57,158 nt of DNA from Microcystis viridis FACHB-1342 (lineage in GTDB: Bacteria; Cyanobacteriota; Cyanobacteriia; Cyanobacteriales; Microcystaceae), in assembly GCF_014698335.1 (NCBI RefSeq), contig NZ_JACJSV010000023.1:1-57158 (forward strand). The letters run 5' to 3'. Positions 46,733 to 54,130 of this stretch are shown here, piece after piece. Numbering within the stretch: position 1 is the stretch's first letter; each line of letters starts with the position of its first letter. A program made the translations under genes and the position numbers. Under the pieces are notes generated by a model. It saw nothing but the letters and a program-made list of their open reading frames with translations. It was not told where the DNA came from and ran no database searches.

Positions 46733-47554
46733 TTATTCATTATTTTCGACCCCTTCCAGAGCTACTTGACGAATAAGTTCAGCACTAGAGAGATAAGAAT
46801 ATCTTTTCCAGAAACGAGACCATTTTTTTGTATATCTTTCTTGTTCTTCTTCAGGAAATAGCTTGAGTTTCTCTTCAAATAGATTTTTATAACGGTCTAT
46901 TTCTGCTTTTAAATAATGGTGTGCTTCTTCTCCATACAATTTCTGAAACATCCAGTAAGTATTGTAATTACCTGCTGCCACATCCCTTTTATAGGAACAA
47001 AAATCATCCTGAAATTCACTCAAGATTTCTGTCGGTGAGAGAATTTCAAAAATTTCCGCTCTGTAGGATTTACCTGACATCTGAACTAGAATAGTGTGGA
47101 TAATCCTCAAATCAGATGAACGCAATTCGGAAGCACGGATTACATCCTCTAATGTTATTTTTTCAGAAGCTACTAGCTGACTTTCTAATTCAATGTATTC
47201 ACCTAGATTCTCCATGTGATTTAAAATCATAGGGTTTTCTAAATCAAATTCTTTTAAAAAAGATTGAATGATTATTTTTTTGGAATTCCATAGAGAACGT
47301 TGAGTTAATGGGGTGCTATCCTTGGGATTGCTCTCTAACTCCATATCAGTTTCATAGATCAGAGATTCCACAAGTGCTAAGAGTGGAGAAAATTCAAAAA
47401 ACTCATCATCAGAAATATTATAAATCGGACAATATAGCCTTAAAGAAACGTGGATTACAGAAATAGCTTTGAATAGACTATGATAGGAAATGTAAGGGAT
47501 TCGACTAATAGTTTGTTTGCTCTTAAGCCGCTCAATGGATATCAATGGGGTCAT
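46733..47554 (-). CDS. Terpene-synthase-like paralog B (subtype 2)
   Basis: About 273 residues from ATG 47554, which follows AAGGAG; a TTG at 47587 is an alternative. The first motif is VESLIYETDMELESN and the second FQDDFCSYKRDVAAGNYNTY. The conserved MFQKLYGEEAHHYLKAEIDR block follows, then KNLFEEKLKLFPEEEQERY, as in paralog D. It ends with four extra residues (ENNE). There is no signal peptide or membrane span. It is probably a soluble isoprenoid-binding enzyme; direct evidence of activity is lacking. Confidence 0.7.
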   Translation of the reverse strand: MTPLISIERLKSKQTISRIPYISYHSLFKAISVIHVSLRLYCPIYNISDDEFFEFSPLLALVESLIYETDMELESNPKDSTPLTQRSLWNSKKIIIQSFLKEFDLENPMILNHMENLGEYIELESQLVASEKITLEDVIRASELRSSDLRIIHTILVQMSGKSYRAEIFEILSPTEILSEFQDDFCSYKRDVAAGNYNTYWMFQKLYGEEAHHYLKAEIDRYKNLFEEKLKLFPEEEQERYTKKWSRFWKRYSYLSSAELIRQVALEGVENNE

Positions 47555-47615
47555 TTGGTTTTCTCCTTGTTTTGAATTTTTAAGCAAATAAGTTTATGCG
47601 GTCAAATAATCAGGT

Positions 47616-48428
47616 TTAAACCCCTTCTAAAACAGCTTGACGAAGAAGTTCAGCACTAGAGAAATAGGGAAATACATTTTGCCATAAACGAGACCATTTT
47701 GCTGAATAAACTTCTTGTTCTTGTTCAGATAATTGTTCAAGAGTTGCTTCAAATAGCTTACTGTAACGGTCTATTTCTGCTTTTAAATAATGGTGTGCTT
47801 CCTCTCCATACAATTTCTGAAACATCCAGTAGGTATTATAATTACCGGCTGCCCTATCCTCTTGATAGGAACGAAAATCATCATGAAATTCTAGCAGAAT
47901 ATGTATAGGTGACATAATCTCAAAAATTTCATCTCTATAAGGTTTACCTGACATAGCAATCAAGGTACAGTGGAGAATTAACTCGTCAGAAGACCGCAAT
48001 TCAGAAGCACGAATTACATCTTCTAATGTGATTTTTTCAGAGGTGACTAGCTGACTTTCTAATTCAAAATACTGACCCAAATTCTCTATGTGCTTTAAGA
48101 TTGTAGGATCTTCTAAATCAAATTCTTTTAAAAGAGATCGAATGATGATTTTTTTAGAATCCCACAGAGAAGACTGACTTGATGGGTTGCTATCCTTTTG
48201 ATTGCTTTCGATCTCCGCATCAGTTTCATAGACAAGGTATTCAATAAATGCTAAAAGGGGATAATATTCAAAAAACTCATCTAGTGAAATATGATAAATC
48301 GGGCAATAATGCTTGAATATGAATTTGAGAATGGGAGTAGCTTTGTATATACTACGATAGGAAATATAATGATTGCGACTGATGGGGTGTTTGCTTTTAA
48401 ATCTCTCAAGATTTGCTTGTAAGTCCAT
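47616..48428 (-). CDS. Terpene-synthase-like paralog A (subtype 1)
   Basis: A 270-residue protein, first of the four. Residues 67-76 are YETDAEIESN and residues 183-191 are DDFRSYQED, followed by AAGNYNTYWMF. The spacing of about 115 residues between the two acidic motifs is shorter than the roughly 140 residues usual in bacterial terpene cyclases. The protein is all helical. The N-terminal YISYRSIYKA is shared by all four. Alternative folds, such as heme-oxygenase-like enzymes, cannot be excluded. It lies about 100 bases downstream of a sulfotransferase gene, in the right-arm operon. Confidence 0.7.
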   Translation of the reverse strand: MDLQANLERFKSKHPISRNHYISYRSIYKATPILKFIFKHYCPIYHISLDEFFEYYPLLAFIEYLVYETDAEIESNQKDSNPSSQSSLWDSKKIIIRSLLKEFDLEDPTILKHIENLGQYFELESQLVTSEKITLEDVIRASELRSSDELILHCTLIAMSGKPYRDEIFEIMSPIHILLEFHDDFRSYQEDRAAGNYNTYWMFQKLYGEEAHHYLKAEIDRYSKLFEATLEQLSEQEQEVYSAKWSRLWQNVFPYFSSAELLRQAVLEGV

Positions 48429-48528
48429 TTTTGTGTTTCCTTATTTTAAGTCGTGGAAGGATCGTACCATATCTAGGAAAATAATCACCAATAAACTGGG
48501 AATTTATCAGACTAATCCTAGGTATAAC

Positions 48529-49416
48529 TCAAGACATTTCATAACCCGCCTCTTGACATAATGGTTGACAATAGGTGTTTAATTTTTCGATATCTGCCGG
48601 CTCTATTGAGTCTTTCCATCCGTCTATTTTACCCATTCTAAATGTTCTAGCAGAAGGGTTATAAATCTCCCCCAACTGAGAAGCAATAGTTTCACTAAAA
48701 GGAATATCCAAATGGTGGCAAATTTTTTCCATCGTCTCCCTTTGTTTTTCCGACTTGCCACCTCCCTGTTCTCCCACCAGATCCTCAAAACGGATAAATA
48801 AACAATTTTGCTCTTGAGACCAAGCTAACATAGAACGGAACACTTCAGCAAAATTTCTGATTTCTACTCCCGCTTTTGCCCCATAGCCTCCCACTAAAAT
48901 AAAATCTAATCTTTGGCTAGGAGACATGGACTTAAAATCCTCTTCTAGAAAGTGTCTTGCTGGCATTTTTCCCGTATCTAAAACAAAGGGAATTGAGGAA
49001 GCTATAACAGCACGAGGATCACGAATAATGAAGATATGCTGATAATTCAATTCCTGAAGAATTGGGGTTAACAGAGGTGTCCAAGGAATATGACCTAAAA
49101 TGTATTGCTTTTGGGCAATCAGAGTTAACCAATGTCGAACAATCGCCAAATCTACATAGTAGGGGGTTAAGGCCCCTATGCTAATCTGTTGTTGGCTAAA
49201 TTGAGTTTGATGCTCGATTCTTTTTTTAACTTCTCGATAGTTAAAAAATAGAGGCACTTCTTGAATTTCTTGATCCTCAAAATGCTCTCTATAGCCCAGA
49301 ATTTCAACGGACTTAGCCAACAAATGAGTGCCACTTTTAGGCAAAGAATTAATTAGTAATCGCTTGGCGGGTAACTCGGTATAGGACATCGCTTTTGAGT
49401 TAAAGGTATTGATCAT
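48529..49416 (-). CDS. PAPS-dependent sulfotransferase (Sulfotransfer_1 type)
   Basis: A 295-residue enzyme. The 5'-phosphosulfate loop is RLLINSLPKSGTHLLAKSV and the 3'-phosphate loop is HIFIIRDPRAVIASSIPFVL. Later blocks are LFIRFEDLVGEQGGG and ARTFRMGKIDGWKDS, the latter resembling the C-terminal FRKGxxGDWK of cytosolic sulfotransferases. It would sulfate a phenol or alcohol. ATG 49416 gives the full frame; ATG 49389 is possible. It is 12 bases downstream of the ThDP enzyme gene, so co-transcribed with it. Confidence 0.9.
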   Translation of the reverse strand: MINTFNSKAMSYTELPAKRLLINSLPKSGTHLLAKSVEILGYREHFEDQEIQEVPLFFNYREVKKRIEHQTQFSQQQISIGALTPYYVDLAIVRHWLTLIAQKQYILGHIPWTPLLTPILQELNYQHIFIIRDPRAVIASSIPFVLDTGKMPARHFLEEDFKSMSPSQRLDFILVGGYGAKAGVEIRNFAEVFRSMLAWSQEQNCLFIRFEDLVGEQGGGKSEKQRETMEKICHHLDIPFSETIASQLGEIYNPSARTFRMGKIDGWKDSIEPADIEKLNTYCQPLCQEAGYEMS

Positions 49417-49427
49417 TGTTCGTGGCT

Positions 49428-51236
49428 TTAAAACATTCCTATGGGGGGAACATATTCCGAATCAATTCGCACATCTAAGACGGTAGGTTTGCCATCCCGA
49501 TAAATTGCCTCATAATCTAATCCCTGCAAGTCTTGACTATTACGAATAATATAACCATTCGCTCCCATTCCTCGAGCAATTTGACTAAAATCTACTGACG
49601 GTAAAGCAAACTCTAGGGGTTCTACTCCCGTTTGAAGATGTCGGTGTTTAACCATACCAAAAGATTGATCATTAAGAATGATAAAAATAATCGGTAATTT
49701 TTCAGCAACAGCAACAGCAAGTTCGTTGCCGTGCATTAGGAAACATCCATCACCCGTCAGACAAACAACCGGGGTATTTTTTGCCCCCATAGCTGTTCCA
49801 ATCGCACTGCCAATTCCCCAACCCATGGGGGCAGTGGCCACAGCTAAACGGAAATTTTCCGGACGGGGTGGGAAGAAATAGTGAATTGTCCAAGCTAACC
49901 AATTACCTACATCCACTAAATAGCGGGTTTCTGGAGGCAAATGTTGTAGGAGTTCACCGATTAATTGCTGGGGTTTAACGGGGGAATTATCCTCTGAAAG
50001 TCGATAGCTATCCGGTTGTTTAACGGTAATTTGAGCGGGTTGATAAGGCGGGGAAATTTCAGGGAATAAGCTCGCTGATAACTCTGGTTTTAATTGTCCC
50101 CTTTGCCGAGTTTTCTGTAATCTTTTTAGTAATTCTGCCAAGGTGGTTTTGATTGTACCTTGAATGTGTAAACTGGCCATCGGAGAACTTTTAAAATAGT
50201 CCCTTGCGTGATGAATATGAACTATTTTTTTAGTTAACAATGCCTGATCCCAAGCCGAGGTTTCCCATTGCCCTAAGTTCATCCCAGCCGCTAAAATTAA
50301 AGCAACAGAATCATCGGTTAAAGCTTGACGAGCCGTTTGATGTCCAGCGAAACCAAAGACACCTTTTACTAAAGGATGATAAGGATTAACACAGGTTTTA
50401 CCACCTTGAGTTGTGACAATAGAAGCGTTAATTAATTCGGCTAATGCCATAATTTCTGGGGTGGCTTCCCTACAATCTTGACCAACCCAGATGGCGATGG
50501 TTTGACCTTGGTCTAAGATATTGTTTATGGTACTATCAAGCTCATCTAAGGCTTTTAAATCAACTAATGCAGCAGCTTGAGTCGTTACCTGGGGATAAGC
50601 AAGGGATGAGGGAGACTCAACCCGGAAAATATTCACAGGAATACTAAGATGAGCCGGTCCAAAAGGTGAATGTAAAACTGTTGTTAATGCCGCTGCCAAT
50701 TTTCTTTCTAATTGATTAGGGTGGGTAACGAGGGTATTATAACGGGTACAGTGCTTAAACATGGCCACTGTATCAATGGTATCAGGCGATGATTCTTGAA
50801 AGGCACTCCAGCTAAAATGAGGTAGGGCAGTTTGTGCGGTGATAACAAGTAGAGGTATCCCTTCAGCATAAGCTGAGGCTAATCCTGTAATGAAATTGGT
50901 GCTACCGGGTCCAGTTGTGCCGCAGCAAACCCCGATTTTTCCGGTTTCACGAGCATAACCATCAGCCATAAAAGCGGCGCCGGTTTCGTGACAAGTCAAA
51001 ACGGCACGAACCCCCCCGCGTCTTTCGCTGCGTGCTAAGGCTTCGTAGAAGGCACTATTATGTCCTCCCGGGATGCCAAAAACGTATTCTACCCCTAATT
51101 GCTCTAAATAATCGACAATTAGGTCACTCATATTTCTTGGCTGGATTTGTTCTGGCTCTGTCAAGGTAATGGGAGAAGAGGCTTGTGAAATCATTAGATT
51201 TTGTCTTGTCAATGGACTATTGTTAGAATATCTCAC
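49428..51236 (-). CDS. Thiamine diphosphate enzyme, acetolactate synthase/benzaldehyde lyase-like
   Basis: A 602-residue ThDP-dependent enzyme with the PYR, central and PP domains of the acetolactate synthase family. The catalytic Glu is Glu84 in TCHETGAAFMADGYAR. The ThDP motif runs from GDG at 495-497 to Asn522 (IILNDQSFG). Central-domain motif: VKGVFGFAGHQTARQAL. ATG 51194 (MISQASSP) may be the true start. No small regulatory subunit is nearby, so it is probably not the housekeeping enzyme. In context it could join an aromatic aldehyde to pyruvate with loss of CO2, giving an aryl acetyl carbinol. This is inference. Confidence 0.88.
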   Translation of the reverse strand: MRYSNNSPLTRQNLMISQASSPITLTEPEQIQPRNMSDLIVDYLEQLGVEYVFGIPGGHNSAFYEALARSERRGGVRAVLTCHETGAAFMADGYARETGKIGVCCGTTGPGSTNFITGLASAYAEGIPLLVITAQTALPHFSWSAFQESSPDTIDTVAMFKHCTRYNTLVTHPNQLERKLAAALTTVLHSPFGPAHLSIPVNIFRVESPSSLAYPQVTTQAAALVDLKALDELDSTINNILDQGQTIAIWVGQDCREATPEIMALAELINASIVTTQGGKTCVNPYHPLVKGVFGFAGHQTARQALTDDSVALILAAGMNLGQWETSAWDQALLTKKIVHIHHARDYFKSSPMASLHIQGTIKTTLAELLKRLQKTRQRGQLKPELSASLFPEISPPYQPAQITVKQPDSYRLSEDNSPVKPQQLIGELLQHLPPETRYLVDVGNWLAWTIHYFFPPRPENFRLAVATAPMGWGIGSAIGTAMGAKNTPVVCLTGDGCFLMHGNELAVAVAEKLPIIFIILNDQSFGMVKHRHLQTGVEPLEFALPSVDFSQIARGMGANGYIIRNSQDLQGLDYEAIYRDGKPTVLDVRIDSEYVPPIGMF

Positions 51237-51296
51237 ATAGACGCTGCTTTTAAACCCCTGGGCAGAAAATTGGTTTAGCTAAATTTTTGTAAACTC

Positions 51297-52010
51297 TCAA
51301 TAACCCCCGGCAGCTGTGAGGAAAAATTTTTCCGATGCAATTTGGGATTGATAACTATCAAATGTGTAGCCAAATAGGGCGATGTCATCCTGAAAGTGTT
51401 TTTCTACTAATTTTCTGGTTCTGTTGTTGTAATATTCTCGATAATCACGATGTTTTGACTTGTTTAAACAGGGCAGAGAAGCTTTAATATTTAGCCTTTG
51501 ACAGACCAGATCAAAATCAGCTTCTAAAGTTTCATATCTACCAACAAAGTCAACTATTATTTTGCCTTCTAAGTCAGTAATAAGGTCTTTTTGTAGTTTA
51601 GTTGCTCCTTTGGGAAAGGGATTTTTGGTACTAATAACCCATTCCAAGTATTCTTCAAAACCGTCCAGAGATTTAACCAATTCATGTCTGACATGATCTT
51701 TCTCCTTAAGAATAAAATGATAATAGGATACCTGCCAATCCCAAGGATTTCTGACAAAAGAAAATTTATAAAAATTATTATATACTTCCTCTGACAGTTC
51801 TTTTTGCATATCTCTGGCTTTAGCGTGCCAAAGAGAGGATTCCCACATTTCATACAGGGGATTGATTTGCTCTCCTAACATTCTGGGAGGGCGATTAATT
51901 TTGAATTTTTCAGGTTGTTGTGCATAAGGTTCTAAGACTGCTTTAACGCTTGTCCCCGCAGCTTTCGTGACATGAAAAAAAATGAACTGATGACTGTAGG
52001 ATATTAACAT
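51297..52010 (-). CDS. PAPS-dependent sulfotransferase (Sulfotransfer_2 type)
   Basis: About 237 residues from ATG 52010; the frame extends to a TTG at 52088, but the upstream part has no conserved features. The 5'-phosphosulfate loop is HQFIFFHVTKAAGTSVKAVL, and the 3'-phosphate loop is SFVRNPWDWQVSYYHFIL. These match carbohydrate-type (HNK-1/chondroitin) sulfotransferases, a branch different from the other two in the window. It is the first gene of the right arm; the promoter should lie within 52011-52200. The substrate is unknown; a hydroxyl of the aryl-propanolamine unit is plausible. Confidence 0.87.
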   Translation of the reverse strand: MLISYSHQFIFFHVTKAAGTSVKAVLEPYAQQPEKFKINRPPRMLGEQINPLYEMWESSLWHAKARDMQKELSEEVYNNFYKFSFVRNPWDWQVSYYHFILKEKDHVRHELVKSLDGFEEYLEWVISTKNPFPKGATKLQKDLITDLEGKIIVDFVGRYETLEADFDLVCQRLNIKASLPCLNKSKHRDYREYYNNRTRKLVEKHFQDDIALFGYTFDSYQSQIASEKFFLTAAGGY

Positions 52011-52088
52011 TGATCTGGCGGTGTGATAACAATAGCTCTGCCCGAGATCGGTAGGCGTATCAATTTTAGTATAAATTGAACTTGACAA

Positions 52089-52696
52089 AAGAGACAGTAT
52101 CTAAAATGTCAGCTTGTCCATTCTGGCTGCCCTCTGGGAGATGCTCTACTACTGCTGATGCTCGTATTAAATTAAAAAAACTCTGGTTCTTCCGAACTTA
52201 CACTGTAGAAAATTCCCCAAGCTCCCTCTCTGTACAGCAATGCTCTAAAGTTGATAAATATCAATCTAACAAAAACTCAAAGCCTTGCTGTACAAGCTTT
52301 ACAAGCATGAGTTGTTAATAGTTTTGCATGACAGATTCGGTAGAGCCAAAACTCTATCCCTCAATTCAAACTTGACAGACTACTAGGGGTTAACCCGAAA
52401 ATGCACAGAAATGGCTATTTCCCTAAGAACTGAGGATTTTCTACAAGTTCTGTGAACAGTAAGACTGATGTAAGTACCTAAGCAAAATTAATTACACATA
52501 TCTAACCACCTCTTGCCTCCTGCCTCTTGCCCTTTGCCTATCTTCACTAGGAAATTAATTTTGCACGACTACTTAGAATGCTGCCAGGCATCTGATTGCT
52601 AGACAGCCGATTTGTATTCTTTTGCCTTACCATGGATTTTATATGACTGAAATCCCCACCAACCAATCCAACTTAGTGATTTTAGGAGTCTCATCA
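52089..52696. other. Intergenic region between right arm and small membrane protein
   Basis: About 600 bases. It should contain the promoter of the right arm (minus) and that of the downstream gene (plus). CCTCTTGCCTCCTGCCTCTTGCC near 52508-52530 is a short degenerate tandem repeat. An 80-codon frame at 52076-52318 has no family features and is probably chance. No RNA gene was seen. Confidence 0.45.
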
Positions 52697-53176
52697 ATGA
52701 CGGAAACTACTGAAACGGCCATTCCCAATGATTTTCTCGGAATTAATCCCACAGAAATCAACAAAAAACTTGTCTCCTGGGGAATTTCTCTGGATGAAGT
52801 TGTTCAAAAACTTGCTTCTCTGGGACTCCCTGGCATTATTTTCATTATTGCTGTTGCCGCATCCGGTGGTACTGCCTATCCGATGATTTACGCACTTTTT
52901 GGGTTAGGCGGTCCGCTGGGACTAATTGGTGGACTTGGGGTCTTAGGCCTCTCTACCATTATTGGCGACATTGTGACGGGTTATGGCATTGAGGCACTGC
53001 TTAAAACGGTCTATCTCAAACGTCGTGAAACAGAAACTCAAGAATATCTCATCAATGAGGTGGAAGGTTTACCAATTTCTCAAGTTCTAAAACTTAACCT
53101 GAAAAAGGCTATTGAAGTAGAAATTACTGCCGAAGAACCCATTGCTCCCAAAGAAGTCGAAATTGCTGAAGAGTAG
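52697..53176 (+). CDS. Small glycine-rich membrane protein (copy C of three)
   Basis: 159 residues from ATG 52697, selected because TTAGGAG lies eight bases before it; earlier TTG and ATG codons in frame (52622, 52643) lack this. It has KKLVSWGISLDEVVQKLASLG, then a hydrophobic Gly-rich region with GGPLGLIGGLGVLGLSTIIG, then YGIEALLKTVYLKRRETETQ and EVEGLPISQVLKLNLKK. This closely follows copy B (34973..35560) and lacks its N-terminal repeat. Unlike copies A and B it has no LamG enzyme next to it; its neighbours are a MITE and the microviridin precursor. Function unknown. Confidence 0.72.
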   Translation: MTETTETAIPNDFLGINPTEINKKLVSWGISLDEVVQKLASLGLPGIIFIIAVAASGGTAYPMIYALFGLGGPLGLIGGLGVLGLSTIIGDIVTGYGIEALLKTVYLKRRETETQEYLINEVEGLPISQVLKLNLKKAIEVEITAEEPIAPKEVEIAEE

Positions 53177-53229
53177 TTGTGACTTGACTAAGCACTTTCT
53201 CCCCCCGCTGCCCTCACCGGCAAATTGAC

Positions 53230-53362
53230 GGCTCTTCTCGACTTTGTGTGATAATTTTTGCTTATGGAATCGTGAAATGCTTATCGGGTAACACTTTTAG
53301 GACTATTTTGTCGAAGAAACTATCAGTATAGACCTCGTTTCCACACAGAAACCAGAAGAGCC
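53230..53362 (-). mobile_element. 133-bp MITE, copy 1 (family 1)
   Basis: Ends GGCTCTTCTCG and CCAGAAGAGCC are imperfect inverted repeats. The 7-base target AATTGAC is duplicated on both sides (53223-53229 and 53363-53369). It is the reverse complement of 55875..56007 and nearly identical to it. No gene inside. Confidence 0.92.
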
Positions 53363-53390
53363 AATTGACTTTTTCAGCAAACCCTAAATA
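53363..53390 (-). repeat. Family 2 MITE end fragment
   Basis: GACTTTTTCAGCAAACCCTAAAT equals the terminal inverted repeat of the 31952..32187 element read on the minus strand. The rest is missing, and the 133-bp MITE is inserted next to it. Confidence 0.55.
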
Positions 53391-53398
53391 CAACAAAA

Positions 53399-53440
53399 AC
53401 CGCCATAAATCTTACTCCTGCTTGACTTATGGCGGCGGTT
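53399..53440 (-). terminator. Rho-independent terminator after the microviridin precursor
   Basis: On the minus strand, AACCGCCGCCATAA pairs with TTATGGCGGTT around a loop of about 19 bases, then TTTTTGTTG follows. It begins about 40 bases after the precursor stop, so the precursor is probably a single-gene transcript. Confidence 0.75.
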
Positions 53441-53479
53441 GTTTTCTGTGTGAATTACTGAAAGCAATCTTTAAATTAA

Positions 53480-53638
53480 TTAACTATCTTCCCAGTCAGA
53501 AGGCCATTTCCAAGTCCAAACGGGAGCGGGTTCAGAATCGGGGGGGGAATCAGGAGTCGGAGCCTCGTCTTGGTCTACAGATAAAAAACGAGCAAAGAAG
53601 GGGATTGCTTTACTTTGTTCGCTATTGGGATAATTCAT
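53480..53638 (-). CDS. mdnA: Microviridin-type precursor peptide (orphan)
   Basis: A 52-residue frame from ATG 53638 to TAA 53480, preceded by TAGGAACG as ribosome binding site. The leader has PFFARFLSV at residues 13-21, the hallmark helix recognised by the ATP-grasp ligases of microviridin systems. The core TWKWPSDWED (residues 42-51) keeps all cross-linking residues: Thr42, Lys44, Ser47, Asp48, Glu50 and Asp51. Cyclised products are tricyclic depsipeptide protease inhibitors. No ATP-grasp ligase, acetyltransferase or exporter gene is in the window, and a terminator follows, so maturation would need enzymes from elsewhere. Trp43 and Trp45 in the core look unusual; Phe/Tyr are more common there. 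Confidence 0.88.
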   Translation of the reverse strand: MNYPNSEQSKAIPFFARFLSVDQDEAPTPDSPPDSEPAPVWTWKWPSDWEDS

Positions 53639-54120
53639 GGTCGTTCCTAGTTTTGAGTAGCAGCTTTTTCAATATAGCTGCGATTACCCTGTGATAGTAA
53701 CATATATTGCCGTCTTACTCAAGTCAAATCCTCACCTTACCCGCACTCCCATCGGTGACACTTATAGCGGTATTCAGAGTCATCAGGTACGCCTGTTTCC
53801 TTCCCTGTTCTCCGCTCCCCATTCCTAATTCAAAAGCGATAACTTCTGTCCCTGACCAGACATGATAATATAGATTGATGGTTATAGGTTAATTGATAAA
53901 AACTTTTTTTACCATTAAATTGGGCTGTTAGTTGAACCTCTCAGGGAAATTTATCGGTATCTAAGGTAAAAGGTGCGGCTCCTTTTTTTTCTATCGCCTC
54001 AGCCACGCGGTCAATATCTAGCACCTTAACAGGAGTTGGGTAAGCCTTGCTATAACCCACTTCCCGCTCTACTAAGCCCAATCGTGTTAGACTAATGTAG
54101 TTTTTTGCCGAAAGAGTTAA
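53639..54120. other. Region with the microviridin promoter and a degraded reading frame
   Basis: About 480 bases. The part near 53640 should hold the precursor promoter. Minus-strand bases 53941-54130 encode the remnant listed separately. The rest (53700-53940) shows nothing recognised. Confidence 0.45.
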
Positions 54121-54130
54121 GTGAGTTTAA
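53941..54130 (-). pseudogene. C-terminal remnant of an unrecognised protein
   Basis: A start-less frame reads LTLSAKNYISLTRLGLVERE, continues VGYSKAYPTPVKVLDIDRVA, and stops at 53941 after FTLDTDKFP. The pattern looks protein-like (alternating charged and hydrophobic residues, perhaps a winged-helix end). An in-frame stop cuts it off upstream and no start codon exists. It is probably the 3' end of a deleted gene. Confidence 0.4.

Noticed and set aside
44980-48428. Heme-oxygenase-like or squalene/phytoene synthase assignment for the four paralogs
   Set aside because: The spacing and the DDxxSYxxD...GNYN motif fit a terpene-synthase NSE motif better. Sequence alone cannot fully exclude the alternatives.
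52076-52318. 80-codon frame upstream of the right arm
   Set aside because: No ribosome binding site, no conserved pattern, and it overlaps the end of the sulfotransferase frame on the other strand.
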